In this document: positions 1-10,931 of the stretch, piece after piece
Layout: each line of letters begins with the position of its first letter
How positions within the stretch are numbered: position 1 is the stretch's first letter
NCBI GenBank assembly: GCA_006503475.1
Contig: RSEH01000033.1
Location: forward strand, 1-64,000
Direction of reading: 5' to 3'
From: Stentor roeselii
Lineage: Eukaryota; Ciliophora; Heterotrichea; Heterotrichida; Stentoridae
DNA: 64,000 nucleotides
Notes under the pieces: generated by a model
The model's input: the letters and a program-made list of their open reading frames with translations, nothing else
What the model was told of the DNA's origin: nothing
Databases searched by the model: none
Made by a program: the position numbers and the translations under genes

Positions 1-729
1 AATGCCGATAAGAGTTCAAAGTACTTATTTATAGTTTTTATGGATGATAACTATAAACCTCAATATCAAACGATAGTCATTTACAAATAGTTGATTTTAT
101 ATCATGAATTTGTTAGAATAGCTTCATTAATCCCTCTCTTTATTATATTGTTATATCTAAAGCTCTAATTTTATAGTTTGAATTACAAAAATCATTCGAT
201 CAATGAAATATTTCTTCAATGAGCATTTTAATCACAATTATTAATATGAAAATAATAAACACTTTTTTCATCTGAACAGATAGCATAAACATTGAAAAAA
301 TTTAAATCTGAAAGGATTAAAATCTTAGAAATACAATTGACAAAGAATTTCTTAATTAATTTAATCAAGTTTGAAAGATGGAAATTCAATAGTTGTACTT
401 TAGTTCTACTAAAAAGACATTCAATAAATCAATTTTTCTCTTATCAATATACTTAAAATACAATGAGATTTATAAAAATTCCACAATAATATTTCAAAAT
501 TCTCAAATATTTAAATATAATATATATTTCTTATTCTACAAAATGAGTATCAAGACCTATATAAAATTATTTTGAATTCGCAGATTCATTAATTATGTAT
601 ATTCAAGCAACTTAATGTAAAACGAATAAGTTATTTGAATCAGAACATTTTTATTTCAGTCTGATAACACAAAGATTCTAAATAAACTATACTAATTCAA
701 CATATATATATATCTCATCATCTAATTTC

Positions 730-1240
730 AATACCCGTCCATATTATCTCATAGATGTTTCGGGTGCTTTTCATATGCACGTCAGTGCTATCTGACTACA
801 TTCCCGGAACACGTCCAAGGTCATACCAACAAGGCGACGAAATTTTATTGTTCGTCGACACAATCGGTTCATTCCAAACCTCAAGATAAAATGAAGAACA
901 TTAGCAAATTGACGACTCCAGATGAAGCCAAAAGATAACTTTCTAACCTTAAAGAAGTTGAGGAAGTCAAATAAAATTAAAGCTCGAAGATTTGAAATCC
1001 TCGAAAAGTGATATACTGGTCATTGATGAGGATAAATAAAAAAAACTGTCAAACATCTTAAAAAGGAGGAAAAACCCAAGGAAGAAGAAAAAAGGCTTCT
1101 ATAGGAACATCAGAAAAAAGAAAACTCAAAAAATGAAGTGTAAACCTAGTGCCATGGACAAAGATGTGAAAAGGAAGAAATCGTTCTGCATCTTGTTCAA
1201 GAACTCGAAATTGAATAAGAAATATACCCCATTAACACTT
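730..1240 (+). pseudogene. decayed B-box/coiled-coil gene relic
   Basis: This stretch is less AT-rich than its flanks. Read from about 753 it gives a cysteine- and histidine-bearing segment (CFGCFSYARQCYL followed by EHVQGH), spaced much like the B-box of the intact gene at 2131-3288. A Lys/Glu-rich coiled-coil-like part follows, interrupted by several stops and frame changes. I infer a dead relative of that B-box gene. The exact family is not proven, and the relic limits are approximate. Confidence 0.4.
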
Positions 1241-2130
1241 TGGAAAACTTTGTTTGATGGACTCACTTGATTTCATCTAGATTTTCTCAGTCATTCTGAT
1301 ATCTTTTCAGCATAATTTCAGCCAGTTGATCAGGGAGTCAGAACTCTCAGCACTGATTTTAGAGTTTATTATTCTTTGAAGCCTTTAGTTATTCAATCAT
1401 ATATATAATTTATAGTTGAACAACTATTGTAGTTTTTCAAGAATTTTGTTGATTTTTAAATCTAAGAAATAATTTTTTTAGTACGATGGTTCATTATTTG
1501 CAGCTTCAGATAAGAAAAATATTATTAATTAAGCCAAATCCAAATTAGATTTGTAAAAATTGAAATAATTTTCTAAAATAAACTTCCAAACTTAGGCTAT
1601 TGAAAATCATCAACCTTATTCAAACTTGATAGCATAGATATTAACAAGAGTTTTCTTTATAGTAGATATTCATTATGAGAAGTAACATGGCTTCTGAACG
1701 AGAAATGCTTAATCAAAGTCCAAATCGTATCCAAATTTGTTTGAATTTAATATCTGCTGTCAAAATATCTTGAAATAATACTGATCAAGACCTAAATAGT
1801 CTTTAAGCAAATAATTTTTTTAAGATATTGAAAAAGTGAAAATTTCTCAGGAGTTTGGCTCTTAAATCTTGGGTTTTTTTCAATGAATACTACGATTCAT
1901 GCTGATATATCTCTAAAGAGTTAACTGAATCAAAGATTAATTCATAGAATAGATTAAACCAGAGTATATGTTTAAGCTCTTAAAATTAAAAGTTTTCAAG
2001 ATGCTAAATCCCAGATAATTAACTTTTTTTGAGTTTTTAGTCAAATTTAAGATTATACTTTGACATTTTCTTCTTAGAAATTAGTTTAAATGTTATAATT
2101 ATAGAACATTATAGGTTTTATAATAAAAAA
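1241..2130. other. gene-poor AT-rich stretch
   Basis: No credible reading frame on either strand. The sequence is AT-rich with frequent stops. It may contain further decayed coding sequence, but I recognise nothing in it. Confidence 0.5.
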
Positions 2131-3288
2131 ATGAATTGTCAAGTATGCTCTGCTCCAGCTTTTTTCATTTGTTACTGCTCTAATGCTTACCTATGTAAAT
2201 ACCATCTTGGTGAGCACTTAGCGATTAAAGCAAATCATAGGCATGAACCCTTATTAGAAGAACTTGACTCAGTTCAAAAATCGATGCTCCAAGATAAACT
2301 ACAGCGTTGGATCAAATCTCTAAAAAATTTAAAAAAGGAAGTTCATCTTGAAACTAAGAAGATAATTAAAACAATCAAAGGGTGCAGTGACTCACTGATT
2401 AATAAAATTAACACACTTTCTAATGAATATATCAAACTGCTAACGATGTCTCTCTTTAATAAATTGCAGATTGATAAAATTGGATCAATACTTACCTCAG
2501 ATATGATTATTAATCGCTTTGAATTAAATCAAATACAAAAAATTACTCTAAATGAGTATTCATATGATTTGATAAAATTAATTCCAAGTAAAATCGAAAT
2601 GAATTATCTAAATATCCTTCAAAGTAATATTGATATCATATTATGGAAAGATCAAGAACTGAAAAATTTACAAATAGAGTTAATCAAGAAAACTGAAGAA
2701 TTACCAAAGATTCAAAAAGAATTTGATTCTTTTAATAAAGAAATGAATAATGGATTCAAATCAATTTCTAATAAACAGAAAGAAGTTGAAAATTTTATGC
2801 AGAAATCACTATCAAAGGCCAAAACATTAGATGAGAAAATGATGGAATTTAGTAAGCTTCAGGATCAATTTTTTAATAATAACAAAAAATTTACTGATAT
2901 GCAAAGTAAATTTGAGAAAGCTATTTCCCAAGCAGAAGAAAAAATATACTATATAAGGAAAAAAGTTCAAGAAAAGGAGCAGATCCTCACAGCCCTAGAA
3001 GAAGAAAGAGAAAGGGAAAGAGAAAGGGAAAGAGAAAGGCAAATAGAAAGGGAAAGAGAAAAGGAAATAGAAAGGAGATTGAAAGGTTATACTTAACTAG
3101 AACTTCAAGACATGAATAAAAACCAAAAGTTAAAATTCATTTGGGATAACTTTGGAGATAAATATACGACTTTGGGTTTTTCACAAGAAAATTTGCAAGA
3201 ATATTATCGAGAACTCTTATTTTCAAAAGATGGAAAATATTGTTTTTTTTGTAATCAATACCGAGGTAATCTTCGAAAAAGATTGTAA
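2131..3288 (+). CDS. B-box zinc-finger / coiled-coil protein
   Basis: Predicted protein of 380 aa from two exons; the intron at 3086-3100 (gttatacttaactag) is 15 nt, and removing it carries the frame past an in-frame TAA to a TAA at 3286-3288. Residues 1-41 hold a B-box-like zinc site (CQVC, CYC, LCKYHLGEH, HRHE). A long coiled coil follows, ending in an Arg/Glu-repeat stretch (about residues 290-315). Exon 2 ends with FSKDGKYCFFCNQYRG, which looks like the first strand of a WD40/beta-propeller repeat. The stop codon lies in the first unit of the 19-bp repeat at 3285, so the protein appears cut short where a C-terminal propeller might have been. Function unknown; B-box coiled-coil proteins often act as E3 ligases or scaffolds. 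Confidence 0.7.
2998..3076 (+). repeat. purine-only GAAAGG-like low-complexity repeat
   Basis: A run of GAAAGAGAAAGG-type units within exon 1 of the B-box gene. It encodes alternating Glu and Arg, consistent with a charged single helix or coiled coil. It stays in frame. Confidence 0.8.
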
Positions 3289-3454
3289 CCTACAATGAAG
3301 CTTGTAACCTACAACGAAGTTGGTAACCTACATCAAGGAGGTAACCTACATCGAAGGGGGTAACCTACATTGAAGGGGGTAACCTACATCGAAGAGCGTA
3401 ACCTATATTGAAGTTAGTAACCTACATCAAAGAGTGTAACCTACATTTAGGTAA
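3285..3454 (+). repeat. 19-bp tandem repeat, nine units
   Basis: Units start at 3285, 3304, 3323, 3341, 3360, 3379, 3398, 3417 and 3436. The consensus is GTAACCTACATCGAAGGGG, with period 19 (one unit of 18). Because 19 is not a multiple of three the array cannot encode a simple protein repeat. The first unit supplies the TAA stop of the B-box gene. The 3' end degenerates after the ninth core. Confidence 0.9.
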
Positions 3455-5913
3455 GGAATATAGAAGGGTGTATCATCTACATAGTACATGTTTGGAACCT
3501 CGAGAATAAAATACAAGAGTTTAGCGGCCCTCATTTTCTTGATAAAGCAAGAGAATGGAAAGATCTTTACAGAGAGTGCATCCATGAAAAGTGGGAATAT
3601 TATATTAGGTAATTAGATTAATTTATGAAGCAAAGTTATTTGAGTTTTCTTTCTTTTTAAGTAGTAGTCTAATATCTAGATGGTCTAAAATTCGTTGAAA
3701 TATGATTAAAAAAAACTACAGTGATGAAGGATTTTAAATAAAAACTGGATTGATTACTTAGGGCTGTTAGATCAATGTTTTTTATTTATACAATAATTTA
3801 TAATGAAGAAACTGGCCTAAACTTTAAAATTGATTAATGACTCTGCCAGTAAAAGCTCAACACAAAAGTATTTCACACATAATATCTCTAGATGCTCAGA
3901 TAGAATAAATCTCAGTTTGAAAATTTCATAAGAATTCGAAATATTTCGAAAACAACTCAGAGGACTGAAAGTCACCGATGACCAAAGTCTTTGAACTTTG
4001 ATAGGTCTTGAGCAGGGACTGATTCAAGTTGACAATATCGGGGCTGATTCAGATGAAAGCATTTAAAATCATATTAATGGTAAACTCTTACTCTTGCGAT
4101 TTCAAAGTCAAAAAGAAGAAATCAATCCAGACTTACTAAGAAATCAATCCTTTATCTTATGAAGTTGATTAATTAATTCAATTCTTATAGTGTGTGAATC
4201 AATAACTGCATGGCTTTACCTAACTTATCTTCATGCAGTATCTCGAAAGATCTTGCAGGTCCTTGCTAAAGATATTAAGAAGTGCACGAGTTTAAGATAT
4301 TCTTCAAACCCTGCATAAATTTTCATGTATAATAATGGCAGATAAATTTTATTAGATCTTGGATGAAAAAAAAAATATGCCTCAATTTGAGGTTCTATTT
4401 GGATCTTACTTTTTATTTATATTCAGTGAGAATGGAGAGGCACAAATAGATCCTTTGAGAAAAAATCTTCGTGATAATTTTCTTATCATCGCTCATTCAT
4501 CATGATTTAACTTGGGAGTCTTACAGTTTCGGAGGACAAGAGAACTCTTTGTATTTATCCGTAAAGGTGAAACTCAGCATATACAAAGAATGGATTTCGC
4601 AACTCCCATTTCTCTGAAAAATCCCATCACGAAACAGACGCCTCATCTGGCACAAACTCCGAGGTTACGAAGACTGATAAATCATCAAAGACCTGACAAC
4701 TACCTTAATGATATAATCCTAGCAATTGCAGATCAATATAATAGAATTTTTCTCAGCAAATAATTTCGAATATATAAGTGAAATGAACTGTGGTATTCAG
4801 TCAAGTTTCATTGAATTTTCAGAATGTAACAAAATTTATTTTTTTTAAAGCACCATAAAGTCTTTGATACAATAGAATACTACTATACTAAAGAAATTGA
4901 TCTTCAATATAATAAAACTACTTGATTTGCATCAAGTAGAGACAATTACTAAATTGGATTAGCAAATAAGATTAAAATGATCATGGTTTATTACTTGATT
5001 AATTTAACAAATTTCTTTAATAATAAACCTCATGAATCTCAAATAGAAACTCTTGCATTTATTTCAATTCTTCGAAAATTGTTTCAGGAGAGCAAGATAT
5101 TAATTGATAATATGGGACCTCCAGAGTAGAAGTTGTTTCAAGGAAATATATAGAAAGTTAAATGTCTTTAAGTTCAAACACCAGTAAATAATCACTTGAT
5201 GATCTTTGGGAATAATAATGATATTCAAACTCTTAATATTAATATGGAACTGCTAAAAGTTTACCTGATTGTTATCTTGATGAATTTCTTAAAATGCTTT
5301 TCGAAATCTATGAATGTTAGCTACTGTAAGGCACGATCATTGAATATATATTTAAAAAATTGATGATCAATCATTTGTATCCATAATGAATGAACTTTTG
5401 TCAAAATCAAGAGTTGGTCCCTAGCTTAGGGGAGACTTCTTCATTAAAGTGTGGAATAGAAATACAATCAAAATGATAAGATTATTAAAATGTGAAAATA
5501 AACATACTCAGATATTTGTAGCTGGAGATGATTCTTTGGTTTAAGAATGAAGATGGAAATAAAATTACTATTTGGCAACTCTATGCTGAAAAGATTCAGC
5601 ACCTCAATTATAAGACCAGGCTTGAACATGCGTATCTTATAAAAAAATCAAATTTATATGATTTTAATTAAATTCATGTTTTTTATTATCTGGAAGTTAG
5701 ATTTAGTAAATTAAATAGTTAAGGACTCTGAACTTGCTCACCTTTATTACAAACTTATTGATTTCTAAGAATAACAATCCAGAAGTCAATCAACTACTCA
5801 TAGCGCGATTCTCCAGCAAGTAACAGTCAACAGCTTTTCTATTTACTCACTCTTTGAAGTATTTCTAGTATAGACAAAAAATATATTTTCCATATTAAAC
5901 CTGTATCTAATAA
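3455..5913. other. gene-poor region with decayed coding fragments
   Basis: About 2.5 kb with no convincing intact gene. Some segments keep protein-like composition but are broken by many stops, for example around 3960-4330, 4330-4763 and 4976-5365. A frame at 4512-4763 (83 codons) is open but has no recognisable domain and no intron-consistent extension. I read the region as decayed duplicated genes whose family I cannot name. Confidence 0.5.
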
Positions 5914-6906
5914 ATGATTAAGCTTTCAAAAAGTATCTTAAGAAACAAGATGACAGAAGTGATCTTCAGAGACTCAGCCGGAGAGCTGCCTCAAATAGAA
6001 ATATTCGATCAACTAAACGAATTCGGGGGGTATTCAATCGGAAAATTCGTGAGTGGTGGAACTGGTTTCCTAATCAAGGTCGATAGTGAAATCTTGATAG
6101 CTACTGCATGTCATTTCTTTATCGATTCATTCCAATTTATACCTAAGGCAGAATTTTTTTTTATAGACAATCAAGTTTTTACTGCCGTACCAAAGAAAAA
6201 ATTCATAGAATGGACAGATCATTTGATAGATCCACTGAGTGGGATACAATTGTCAATTCCAGAAGACTGGATTATCTGTAGCCTGATTTCTCCAAACGAA
6301 AGTCCAGATACCACAAGACTAGTCCCTTTAGAGATTTGCTTATCTCAATTGGAGAATGGTTTTCCTGTTAAAGTTGTTGGCTACCCATCTACGTTTACTC
6401 CTAAGGATTTGAATTACAGTTGTCCGACTGCAAAAGAATCTGAAAGAGTTGAACTGGCAAACAAAATTAATTGTTTCAGAAATCAGCCTATATTTTTTGA
6501 TGAAAACATTTGTGCTAGTGGAAATGTGATTTGTGCTACCTGCTGCTCGGCTAATGGAATGTCAGGAGCGCCGCTGCTGATTAAGGAAGGTTCAAGGTAT
6601 TATGCTGTTGGTTTGCTTCACGGGTCAAAGCCGACAATGATCCACTATCTTACGGCAAGTCTTATAGTGGAGTTCTCCAATGAAAAATTATCGCAATTAG
6701 TTACAGTTCTGCAAGAAAAACTAAATCTTGTAAAAGATAACGGTATTAATAGAATGATTAAAAGATCCATAAAAGACATATCAAATGGTCCTACTAAAAT
6801 CTTTATTGATACCCTAGACTCACTTTATGACTATTCAAATTTAATCGAATCAGATGCAGGAAACGGCTTGAGTTTCAATGTTTTTGTTTCTTTGAAGTTT
6901 CTTTAG
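5914..6906 (+). CDS. trypsin-like serine protease domain protein
   Basis: Single-exon 330-aa protein. The catalytic triad of a chymotrypsin/trypsin-like fold can be read in order: His in IATACHFF (about residue 69), Asp in PEDWIICSL (about residue 126) and Ser in NGMSGAPLL (about residue 217). The Gly-x-Ser-Gly setting and the following YAVGLLHG strand fit the trypsin-like peptidase 2 class. There is no signal peptide, so it is probably intracellular. An alternative start lies at Met 12. It stands alone between two gene-poor stretches. Substrate unknown. Confidence 0.7.
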   Translation: MIKLSKSILRNKMTEVIFRDSAGELPQIEIFDQLNEFGGYSIGKFVSGGTGFLIKVDSEILIATACHFFIDSFQFIPKAEFFFIDNQVFTAVPKKKFIEWTDHLIDPLSGIQLSIPEDWIICSLISPNESPDTTRLVPLEICLSQLENGFPVKVVGYPSTFTPKDLNYSCPTAKESERVELANKINCFRNQPIFFDENICASGNVICATCCSANGMSGAPLLIKEGSRYYAVGLLHGSKPTMIHYLTASLIVEFSNEKLSQLVTVLQEKLNLVKDNGINRMIKRSIKDISNGPTKIFIDTLDSLYDYSNLIESDAGNGLSFNVFVSLKFL

Positions 6907-7968
6907 TAACTAATTACTTTCTATCATGGATTAATATTCATAATCAAAATCAAATAGATATACTGTTAATAATGAATTAACACAAAACATATTCTAATTC
7001 AAAAGTTTAATAATTACTAGTTAGCCTTCAAGGAAAGTAGGAATAATTCAGTTTAACTTTATACCCTAGAAATAAAGCAGATTAAATAATTACCCATAAA
7101 ATCTTAACCTTAAGAATTTTTCTTGATCAAAACAATTTTCTTCATGACAATATTATCTAATATATCCAACATAGTTAACTTAAATTTTAACTCCCAAACA
7201 ACCTTTTCTTCTAAATTATAATGAATAAACAAGAAATCGACTTTCTTATCTCATTAACTTGTTTCGGAAATAGTCATTTTTAGTATCTTTCAGTAAGTCA
7301 AATGCAAGTTTAACTGCAGAAAGAGTTTAAATGCCAAATTAGAAGATATTTTGATTAAAATACTACTTAATGTGAAATCTGTCACCATGAATGCTCGACT
7401 ATTTATTAGCCTTGTAATAATCAAGTGGATGTTTCAAATTCTATCAGCGTAAATGATATCTGCTAATATATCAATAGTTACTTTATGGCTGACGGTATAT
7501 GTGTTTCTTGTAATATCACTTGCAACAATTTTGAGAGACTTGAAACTATGAGTGTAATTATTGCAATTAAAAGCTTAATTGTTACTAGGAATGTATTATT
7601 TTAAATACCCTTTTGGGTTAGTTATTTTCAATAATAATAAAGATTTTAAACTTCAGTCTCGAATCCAAAAACTTCTATAAAAATTATTATTAATTTAATT
7701 AAATAGTGTATATGGGTAGAATACTTAAGAAAATATTCATTGCGATGATTATGAATGAGCACAGCAGACTATTTCAAATATTATTTGAACAAATTTCGAT
7801 TATTCAAATGCATAGTTTATAATTCAACAGAGACAAGCACTTTAATAGATTTAGCCTAAATAACTTTATAAAAATATTGATTTCTAACAAAAAATTCCAA
7901 ATATAAACTCTACCATATTAAAATCTAAGTGTCTACAATTTATAAAAAGACATAGTTATAATTATTTG
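6907..7968. other. gene-poor region with a TGA-free, TAA/TAG-rich frame
   Basis: No standard-code gene. From the ATG at 7221 one frame contains about 16 TAA/TAG codons but no TGA until about 7967, and has a cysteine-rich patch (CEICHHEC, GICVSCNITC). It is most easily read as a decayed gene in AT-rich DNA. Confidence 0.45.
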
Positions 7969-9162
7969 ATGGAATCATCTGATATTGAGGCTCAGTCTAA
8001 TAGTAAAAGAAAGCCAAATAACTCTGAAGTTACACCTGATGAAACATTTTTCAAAATCGAACCTACTTTCTCTAGTTTTCATAAAACTTATAAAGAGAAT
8101 TACGATTTTGGTTCAAATTTGTCTAAAGAAGATAAAGAAATCAATGATAATTCTAAAAAAAATAAAAAATCGGTAGATGCTTATACCCAAACTGAACTAG
8201 ATGACCCTAAAAAACCTGAAGAAAATAAAATTAATACTTCAAAACAACCCAATCTTGATATAAAGTGTATAATCCAAAAAGAAAATGATATATACGACGA
8301 TAGACATGGCTTAAGAATGATACTATCCATTCCCCCAGAGGAAATAAACGAAAATTTCTTTAATCAATACGGAAAAGATTGTTATTGGGTTAGCATTTTT
8401 GGATATGGAAAATCATTTATAATGAAGAAATTAATAAATACAGACATCACCCCAAAGATAGAGGTAAAAAAAGAATCGATTTGTGTTCAGAAATACTATT
8501 CACCATATGGAAACATTCTTTGTATTTATCTTCCATCTAACAGGAAAAATAAAAAAGAACCAAGAAGTAAAGAGAATAAAGAACTTAGAAAAAAGCTAAA
8601 AACAATAATTACAGAAAATAGTGATCTCATTATATATTCATTTACGGACTATTCAAAATATACTAATTCAAAAATTAACAATCTACAAAAAGATATCGAA
8701 AAGAAAAACAAAAAAATAGATATTTTAGTATTGCATAATAAAGTAGAAGCTACTGAATATAGCGTGCTGAATCAGTATTGGGAACGTGCATCAGAATACA
8801 TAACCGAAAATTTCAAATATTCGGGTGATAAAGAAACGATATTTCATTTTTATAGAACAGAAACATTATTTCATGCAATTTTCATGAATGATTCGAATGA
8901 GATAGGGAAAATGAATAATGATAATGTGATTAAACATTTTTTTAAGCATTTAATTAGTTACAAGTCCCCATCAACAAAGGAAAGTTTTATTACGATACTC
9001 ATCGATGAGTTTTCTAAAATATTCTCTAAAGGTTCAACAACTGAAGTAAAGCCAACAGGAGTTATTTATCAAAAGAATGGATTTTTTATCATTCCAACTA
9101 GAAGTTCTGATGAAGTAATACTATATTGCAATCATTCTTCAAGCCATCATGATGAATCTTAA
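7969..9162 (+). CDS. hypothetical P-loop-like (possible GTPase-related) protein
   Basis: The first ATG gives a 397-aa, Lys/Asn-rich, single-exon protein. After a disordered N-terminal third comes WVSIFGYGKSFIMKKLIN, which resembles the phosphate-binding loop and following helix of large GTPases (GKSF-x3-KL) but is short by about two residues and lacks the first glycine. Further on, KKIDILVLHNKVE resembles the G4 (NKxD) region. I infer a divergent or inactive GTP-binding fold; the family is not established. It sits in AT-rich, gene-poor DNA, and its base composition matches its surroundings. Confidence 0.5.
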   Translation: MESSDIEAQSNSKRKPNNSEVTPDETFFKIEPTFSSFHKTYKENYDFGSNLSKEDKEINDNSKKNKKSVDAYTQTELDDPKKPEENKINTSKQPNLDIKCIIQKENDIYDDRHGLRMILSIPPEEINENFFNQYGKDCYWVSIFGYGKSFIMKKLINTDITPKIEVKKESICVQKYYSPYGNILCIYLPSNRKNKKEPRSKENKELRKKLKTIITENSDLIIYSFTDYSKYTNSKINNLQKDIEKKNKKIDILVLHNKVEATEYSVLNQYWERASEYITENFKYSGDKETIFHFYRTETLFHAIFMNDSNEIGKMNNDNVIKHFFKHLISYKSPSTKESFITILIDEFSKIFSKGSTTEVKPTGVIYQKNGFFIIPTRSSDEVILYCNHSSSHHDES

Positions 9163-9539
9163 AAGAAAATCAAAATTAATATTTTAGAATATAGGATTAT
9201 TATAATAAAATTCGCATAATATATTCAATAATTTCTTCACCAAATAATGAATAACTAAATATGATCTAGTTTGTTCTATATATTCTTAAATTTAAATAAT
9301 CTTAGTATAATTAGATCTCTAAGTTTTTATAGGGTTATACTATAATCATTTTCTATAATTCGAAAAATGGAAAGTAGTAACTAAATAAGAGAAGCTTGAC
9401 ATAATTTCCTTTAAAGATGATTTTTTTAAATGCTACTTATCGAAATAACTCCTTAACACCCATTTTTTAATTTTAATCCATTACTAGATCAAATCAGACA
9501 TGAAATTTCAATAAATCCATAAAAACCCATAATATCTAA
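9163..9539. other. AT-rich intergenic spacer
   Basis: No reading frame, RNA gene or repeat recognised. It probably carries the upstream region of the LRR gene. Confidence 0.6.
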
Positions 9540-10931
9540 ATGGAACTCAAAGAAGTTCAAGACGAGCTCACCAAAATAAAAATAACAGAAGAAATAACAA
9601 CAGTCGAGTTCATAAAAAAAATCTTCGGCAAACACACATCAACTCTTGACATATCAAACCACTACATCTTCGACAAAAGTGCATCAATCCTGGTAAAACT
9701 ACTGAAATCTTACTTTTCCAGCAAAAAAGACTTAAAATCCTTAATCCTTCAGAACTGCATGATTTCCTCTAAATCACTGAAAAAAGTATTAAAAGTCTTG
9801 AACTCTTCAAAGTCATTCAAAAACCTGGACATTTCCAACAACCGATTAGACCTAGACCCTTCCCTGACGACCTCACTTTCCCTTCTCCTGAGCAAGACAA
9901 TGAAGTTAAAATCATTGAAACTTCAAGGCAACATATGCGAGAACTCTCGAGCCTTGGCTGAACTCTTCACATACGACATTCGTTTAACCGAGTTGAACCT
10001 CTACGACACGAACCTGAACTCTGAAAGTCTCACAGTCATTTCAAGCGTCTTGGAAGCGAACAGGACAATCCTAACCTTAAATCTAGGATACAATGACGAA
10101 GCCTTTGAAGACTCTGAAGTAGTCAGGGCCTTCGCCAGCAGTGTAGGTGAAAATCGCTGCATTGAGGAGCTGAACCTAAGCGGAAATGAAAACTTAGGCA
10201 GCACTGATAACCTTAGACAACTTTCAGAAGGTTTAAAGTCCAATAAAAGCTTAGCGGTTTTAAGACTTGGAGGAATCAACCTGGCAGACTTCGGGATCAA
10301 GTTGTTGTCATCGACGCTGCTGCGAGAACTGCCGATCACGTATTTAGACATTCAAAACAACAACATTCAAGACTCAGGGTTCAAGGCTCTGGTGGCTGAC
10401 ATGCCTGAAACGCTTTCAGGACTTGATTTTTCTTATAATTCTGTGAGAGACAATTCGTCTCTTGTGAACTTTTCGCATTTTTTAACTGAAACCAAGTCGC
10501 TGCGCAAACTTAACATGAGTCACTCGTTTGAGTTGGAGACTGTCGAAGGGTCAATCGTTGACCTCTTGTGTGAAAGTTTGAAGAAAAATGACTCGTTGTC
10601 TGATCTCATGTGCGAAGGAGTGAAAATCGCTGATGATCCGGATGCCTTTTGCTTTAAATTGAATCAGGCTATTGGCATGAGGAAGTTGTCTTTGACTTAC
10701 AAGATCTCGGCTGTTAATTGCATTATGAATCGCAGCTCAGTTGTTTCACTTCAGTCTAATGAGAAATCAATGAAGTTTATCAGTAATATACCATCAAACC
10801 TTTCTCAGTTTAAAGAACGTGAGTCGTACTCGCAGACTGCCCGAAATGAATTTGTTGAAACACCGGACCAGGACCCGATAGTAAACACATCGCGTCACTT
10901 TGACATTGACATCAGTAATTCTTATAACTAA
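9540..10931 (+). CDS. leucine-rich-repeat protein (ribonuclease-inhibitor type)
   Basis: Single-exon protein of 463 aa. Repeats with the pattern LxxLxLxxNxL run from about residue 30 to 370 (LKSLILQNC, FKNLDISNNRL, LKSLKLQGN, LTELNLYDTNL, ILTLNLGYN, IEELNLSGN, LAVLRLGG, ITYLDIQNN, LSGLDFSYN, LRKLNMSHS). This is the about 28-residue repeat of RI/NOD-like LRRs, usually a protein-binding horseshoe. The C-terminal tail is Ser/Asn-rich with no domain. There is no signal peptide or membrane segment. Its stop codon overlaps the stop of the convergent beta-adaptin gene by 3 bp. Partner unknown. Confidence 0.85.
   Translation: MELKEVQDELTKIKITEEITTVEFIKKIFGKHTSTLDISNHYIFDKSASILVKLLKSYFSSKKDLKSLILQNCMISSKSLKKVLKVLNSSKSFKNLDISNNRLDLDPSLTTSLSLLLSKTMKLKSLKLQGNICENSRALAELFTYDIRLTELNLYDTNLNSESLTVISSVLEANRTILTLNLGYNDEAFEDSEVVRAFASSVGENRCIEELNLSGNENLGSTDNLRQLSEGLKSNKSLAVLRLGGINLADFGIKLLSSTLLRELPITYLDIQNNNIQDSGFKALVADMPETLSGLDFSYNSVRDNSSLVNFSHFLTETKSLRKLNMSHSFELETVEGSIVDLLCESLKKNDSLSDLMCEGVKIADDPDAFCFKLNQAIGMRKLSLTYKISAVNCIMNRSSVVSLQSNEKSMKFISNIPSNLSQFKERESYSQTARNEFVETPDQDPIVNTSRHFDIDISNSYN

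Noticed and set aside
393-575. 60-codon open frame at the left end
   Set aside because: Low-complexity Phe/Ile/Lys/Tyr composition typical of chance frames in AT-rich DNA; no domain or intron-based extension.
3285-3454. CRISPR array
   Set aside because: The 19-bp units are contiguous with no spacers, and this is a eukaryotic genome.
4512-4763. 83-codon open frame in the gene-poor region
   Set aside because: No domain, first codon not convincing, and surrounded by broken sequence; kept only as a possible relic.
6907-7968. Alternative genetic code in the organism (TAA/TAG as Gln, or TGA as Trp)
   Set aside because: Conserved genes across the window end at TAA, TAG and TGA exactly where family proteins end, and tryptophans are TGG.
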